Of a DNA stretch of 64,000 nucleotides, positions 60,350 through 64,000 are shown one piece after another (position 1 is the first letter of the stretch; each line of letters starts with the position of its first letter). The DNA comes from Populus alba (taxonomy: Eukaryota > Streptophyta > Magnoliopsida > Malpighiales > Salicaceae), in contig NC_133284.1 in assembly GCF_005239225.2 (NCBI RefSeq), forward strand, positions 1,455,770 to 1,519,769. Reading direction: 5' to 3'. The notes under the pieces are model-generated. The model was given only the letters and a program-made list of their open reading frames with translations. It did not search any database and had not been told where the DNA came from. A program made the position numbers and the translations under genes.

Positions 60350-60360
60350 GGTTCGACTCC
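60350..60360 (+). promoter_or_regulatory. B-box-like motif in Athila-like LTR
   Basis: GGTTCGACTCC fits the RNA polymerase III internal B-box consensus GGTTCGANTCC. The inverted copy of the LTR has GGTTCGACCCC (complement of 63353-63363) and the 11696 LTR a worn GATTTGACTCT (13228-13238). No convincing A-box was found upstream, so function is doubtful. Confidence 0.3.
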
Positions 60361-62394
60361 GGTCTTGCCAGGTTATTTATTACTTCGACACTTATGCACT
60401 TGGGAAAAGACATCAAGCTTTTGGTTGTGTCACTCCCCCCTCTAATCTGATTTTTTTTTCTTCCCCCCAGGCTATTGATTTTCCATCCCACAAACCCGCC
60501 CAACACCCCTTTTGCTGCAAAGTTTCCTCCCTGAGCCGTTCCTCCCCCCACGGTTTCCCATCTCCATTTTTGCCAAGACAAATTAGACCAGCCTCCCCTT
60601 CACAGACAAGACCCACCGTTTCAACATCCCTTAAGACCATCACTCATTTTCCTTCCTTCTCCCACAACCCGGTCATCAACACACAACCCTCATTTCCAGC
60701 TTCTTCTCCCAAACCAGCCGCTCACTCCCCCCTCACCCACAACAAATCAGAACCGGCCACCCCCCTTCCCTTGGAAACCGAACTAGCCTCCCTTTCCCCT
60801 CCATCATCCATCTTCTCTCTCGATTTTTCCTCAACCTTTCCGCCCCCGGTGACAGAGAAGCAACACTAAAACCGTCAACCGGCTACCAACAGCAACGGAG
60901 AAGCCGATCCACAGAACCGGCCTCCACCAAGCCACACAGCAGTAGGCAATCTCCTTCACTGCCAACTGGTCAGCTCACCAAGACCAGATCAGAACCCCAA
61001 GTAATAGCTCAAACACAGAAGCGGCACCCGCTGCCCCGGCCCCGGCCGCACCACCCTCTCTCGGTTGTCACACCTTCTTGCCGCCAGATCTGCCACCATG
61101 AAGTAACCCTCATTCACAGCAGATCATGGCCACCAAAGTAAAGGGCCTCCTTCACAGCAGAACCATCTACGACAGAGAAGAAGAAGGGAACCAAAAGCAT
61201 ATCTGTAAAATGATATAAAATCAACTGGCTTGTGTGTTTTCTCCTTTTGCAGGTGACAGGACCTTCACTGCCGGTAGAAAAGTGAAAAGGGGAGGAAGCC
61301 GCTCCAGGCACCCCTAGTTTCTTTGGTTTTCACACGCCGCTAGTGGCGGTGGTGCATGGAGCAACGGGCCGCTACTGTTCAGGTGAACCCAGAATGCATC
61401 CCAAAATTGTTCCTGATTTTTTTTGGCTTTATTTTCTAAATTTAAATTGTTTAATGTAATTTTTATTTCATTTATTTTTTTTTAATTTTATAATTTGTAG
61501 TGTGGATGTAAAAAAAAAGAAAAAAGAAAAAAAATGTAGTGAATGTATTGTTTATATTTGTTTTATGGATGTTATTTTTTTATGAATGTTTTTTTTCTCA
61601 TGATAAAATTGCAAGAATAAAGAAGAATTTAATATTTTGATTTGCTCACGGATAAAGAATTATGAACTTACACGTAAGTTGTATTTCTAAAATTTGATGA
61701 AAGAACAGAATTTTTAAAACTTCTTTAACACATCAAGTCCACGAAGCAGCTTACCTCAGGTAGGGTGCGTTAGGGATGCTAATACCTTCCCTAACCACAA
61801 CCAGTCCCTTACATGTAAATCTTTGACAAGACCAGCACATCCGGGTTTCCTAGTAGCCCTCATTTAAATACTAGGTGGCGACTCCAACGAACCAATCAAA
61901 ACAAACGAGAAGCGAAAAATAACCAGCACAATGCCGCGCAGATTTTGATGTGAGATAACCTTCATCATCACCAAAACAAAAGGAAAACAGAAGGGGAAAG
62001 TCATACACAGAAAAGAGTGAAATCACTGTGCTGCAAGCCTCCTTGTGATCTCCAGAAACAGGTAAGTTGTTCTTATCTTCTATTCATTCTTATTTGATGT
62101 GCAGCTGTAATAATTGTGCGAAGGTAATTTAATTACCTTCGCATAGTTGATGCACGCGTGAAATTCCTTGAGGCGTGCATCTTAATTAACTCAACCGGGC
62201 CACTGGCTGGGCCGAGCCCATAAATAAAAAAAATAAATAAAAAATAAAAAGTGTATAAATAAAAATTTTGCATGTCTTAGATTTTTTTATTATCAATTTA
62301 TCGGTGTAGAAATAAAAATTTCGCATGTTCTTAAAAAAACAATTGTTTTTTTTTATTCACTAATATCAGGATCAAGAATATATATATTTTAGGC

Positions 62395-62575
62395 TATGAA
62401 TTTTTACCAACGCTAGAGTTGGAATTATTCATAATGGAATTTTACCAACACCAGAGTTGGAATTATTCGTGGTGGAATTTTTAATTGGAATTATTCATGG
62501 TGGAATTTTTACCAACGCCAGAGTTGGAATTATTCAAGATCGAATATTCACTAGCGCTAGAGTCAGGAATATTAT
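62395..62575. repeat. minisatellite in LTR C1
   Basis: Four to five units 'accaacgccagagttggaattattcatggtggaattttt' of about 38-40 bases, inverse of the array at 26640-26860. Confidence 0.85.
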
Positions 62576-62868
62576 AAACAAATCATCATAGCATAAGCGA
62601 ATAAATGTTTAGCAATTTAAGACAAAATCAGCAATGCAGTCTGCCTCAGGCAAAACGTTTAAGGGGTGATAATATCTTCCCTTTTACATAACCAGTCCCG
62701 TACCATGGAATCTCTGTTGACTAGTTAGGGTTCCTAGTGACCATAATACTAGGTGGCGACTCCTCAAATAAAACATTTTTCCTAAAAGAACAATATGCCA
62801 GAAATCTGTTCTTTTTCTACAATCGAGATTATTTTATGGGCTGCCGCGATGTCGGGTGCGACAATCAT

Positions 62869-63286
62869 CATTTTCTCCCATAGTAATGATCTTATCTATC
62901 CATAGATCTTGTCTCTAACTAACCCTACGTGGAAGGACCACTCCTTTACCTTACAAATGATTTATAGTTTTATAATGGGTTTTTCTTCATTTTGAGGGAT
63001 TGATTTGTTTTGTTTTTTAAAACAAAGAAAAGTTATCTAGTTTTTTTAAAAAGTATTTTGTTGTAAAAGCACATTACCAGAAAATTGATAAATACAAAGA
63101 AAAATTTAACCACCATAATATTCAATCTGTTAACATCGTTGTTCTGAATATATATTTTTTAGAAGTCCCCATATCAAATAAGCAAAACTATTCATTTTTT
63201 GTTTAAACTCACTTTGAAAATATAAATTTGTATTGCATATTTTTGTATTATATGTTATTTTTTTGTGTGTTTACTTTTTTTATAGT
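62869..63286 (+). mobile_element. CACTA 5' leader fragment
   Basis: From about 62885 it follows 34312-34735 closely ('aatgatcttatctatccat', 'ctacgtggaaggaccactcctttaccttacaa', 'ttaaccaccataatattcaat'). It is cut by the LTR starting at 63287. The first 15-20 bases may still belong to the interior of element B. Confidence 0.65.
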
Positions 63287-64000
63287 TGACACGACCAAAA
63301 GCTTGATGTCTTCTCCCAAGTGCAGAAGTGTCAAAGTAATAAATAACCCGGCAAGATCGGGGTCGAACCACAGAGAGGTTAATTATATAAATTATAAATA
63401 ACAATACAACAACAATAACAACAATAATAACAATAATAGTAATAGTAATAATAATAATAATAATAACAATTAGTAGTAATACTAATAATAATTATAATAG
63501 TAATAATAATAGTAGTAGTAGTACTAATATTAATAATAGTAATAGTAATAATAAAGAGAGCTTTGAGATGTAATATTGATGTAAGGATTAAAAAATAATA
63601 AAAATAGATGTCAAGGTTAGAGGATCCACTAATGGTACTTCAAACAAGTATAGTATAAACTCTTATTACTCAATTGGAAACCACACATAAAGGAGGTTCC
63701 AATCAGATTATAAATTGTTAACATGATTACATTAGTTATCTTATTCGAATAAAGCTAATACTTGTAAATGTTGTCAGGCATTCATGATTATAACTTATGT
63801 TAACAACAAATCAAGTTCCATTCATAGCTCAGATGTCGGTTATACCATACAGTATGGGCTATGAAAGTGCCAAGTATTTGTTGTACCAAGTGTTATAGAA
63901 CATAAATCTAGATTAACCATTTAACAAGCAAAGTATTAAAAGTGAACAAGATAACAAATATAAAACATGTTAGTATCCAACGTTAAGGTCCATGTTAAGT
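63287..64000 (-). mobile_element. Athila-like LTR, minus orientation, runs off the window
   Basis: It starts TGACACGACC, the inverse of the GGTCGTGTCA that ends the LTR at 13310. It continues as the inverse of 58611-60432, with a long triplet microsatellite at 63395-63555. The other end and any interior lie outside the window. Confidence 0.9.
63395..63555. repeat. AAT/AAC/AGT triplet microsatellite
   Basis: A degenerate array of AAT, AAC and AGT triplets inside the minus-strand LTR, corresponding to the arrays at 13140-13190 and 60001-60315 but longer. Confidence 0.9.

Larger units (their letters stand above)
58611..60432 (+). mobile_element. Athila-like solo LTR, TSD CTCCC
   Basis: This is a 1822-bp LTR with CTCCC at 58606-58610 and 60433-60437. 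It starts TAATTAGTAC and ends GGTTGTGTCA, and matches the LTR 11696-13310 throughout. Compared with the other two copies it has about 190 extra bases at 60045-60245. There is no primer site or interior after it. It separates the 3' LTR of element A exactly between 'gccgcctccc' and 'ccctctaatctg'. Confidence 0.95.
48980..61957 (+). mobile_element. element A: complete Ogre-type LTR retrotransposon without pol, TSD ACCTT
   Basis: The 5' LTR is 48980-50890, the primer site 50894-50911, the interior 50912-58145, the polypurine tract 58146-58155, and the 3' LTR 58160-61957 (itself interrupted). ACCTT flanks both ends (48975-48979, 61958-61962). Total span is 12,978 bp, or about 11.15 kb without the nested solo LTR and its extra TSD copy. 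The interior holds no readable gag, protease, reverse transcriptase or integrase; it consists of leader, tandem units, post-pol-like sequence and repeat blocks. That fits a large retrotransposon derivative (LARD) moved by proteins of another element. The 3' LTR start has changed from TGTTGTTGCC to TATTATTACC. Confidence 0.9.
58160..61957 (+). mobile_element. element A 3' LTR, interrupted by a solo LTR
   Basis: 58160-58610 and 60433-61957 align with the 5' LTR 48980-50890. TATAAATA is at 58482-58489, 'tttttgcag|gtgac' at about 61246-61257, and the forward box ctaggTGGCGACTCC at 61870-61884. The last bases GTGAGATA are followed by the ACCTT target duplication. Visible differences from the 5' LTR are numerous, so the insertion is not recent. 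Confidence 0.9.
48135..62863 (+). mobile_element. LTR C1, split by element A
   Basis: The left part 48135-48974 and right part 61963-62863 make a 1.74-kb LTR related to the solo LTR 26306-28776. It starts TTTCATAACCCAATTTTT (TG mutated) and ends GTCGGGTGCGACA. Flanks are GTCAT (48130-48134) and ATCAT (62864-62868), a 4-of-5 match for a target duplication. TATAAAAG is at about 48757, CAG|GTAAGT at 62059-62067, the minisatellite at 62395-62575, and the forward box at 62749-62763. It was inserted into element B and later hit by element A. Confidence 0.85.

Overview
This is a transposon-packed stretch of a woody eudicot nuclear genome. The protein content (a plastid-type lipoxygenase and plant-only transposon families) fixes it as a higher plant. 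Short AT-rich interspersed repeats of a style I associate with poplar and willow suggest Salicaceae, most likely Populus; that last step is inference. The only intact host gene I can support is a nine-exon 13-lipoxygenase on the minus strand (36221-41275, 898 aa, all iron ligands present). It is flanked by three broken pieces of related lipoxygenase genes (31190-32110, about 35225-35300, 41458-41718), so the locus looks like a decayed lipoxygenase cluster invaded by repeats.

Almost everything else is mobile DNA, much of it nested. Left part (1-15173): long terminal repeats (LTRs) of Tat/Ogre-type Ty3/Gypsy elements in both orientations, a CACTA 5' leader fragment, a minus-strand gag-bearing but pol-less Tat/Ogre derivative (5869-11695), and an Athila-like element (LTR, tRNA-Asp-type primer site, broken gag; 11696-14675). 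Middle (15174-25623): a CACTA (En/Spm) DNA transposon with 3-bp target duplication AAT, a broken TNP2-type transposase, a second transposase gene, and a 2.2-kb solo LTR sitting inside the transposase coding sequence. From 25627 to 31189: LTR remnants and a clean solo LTR (26306-28776, TSD ATCTG).

Right part (42648-64000): a nest. An Ogre-type element (B) with LTR, primer site and non-coding interior carries one solo LTR (44837-46900, TSD GTAAT) and another LTR (C1, 48135-62863). C1 in turn carries a complete 13-kb retrotransposon (A, 48980-61957, TSD ACCTT), whose 3' LTR carries an Athila-like solo LTR (58611-60432, TSD CTCCC). The window ends in another Athila-type LTR on the minus strand.

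Five target-site duplications flanking retroelements were found perfect by eye, which lets the order of insertions be read directly. Element A has LTRs, primer site, polypurine tract and tandem-repeat blocks but no recognisable gag or pol, so it would depend on proteins made elsewhere. The most unusual observation is a box conserved in all eleven Tat/Ogre-type LTR copies that repeats the first 9-10 bases of the tRNA-Arg primer-binding site inside the LTR, roughly 75-125 bases upstream of the real primer site. I found no tRNA, rRNA, CRISPR or bacterial-type feature, and no clearly new protein system.
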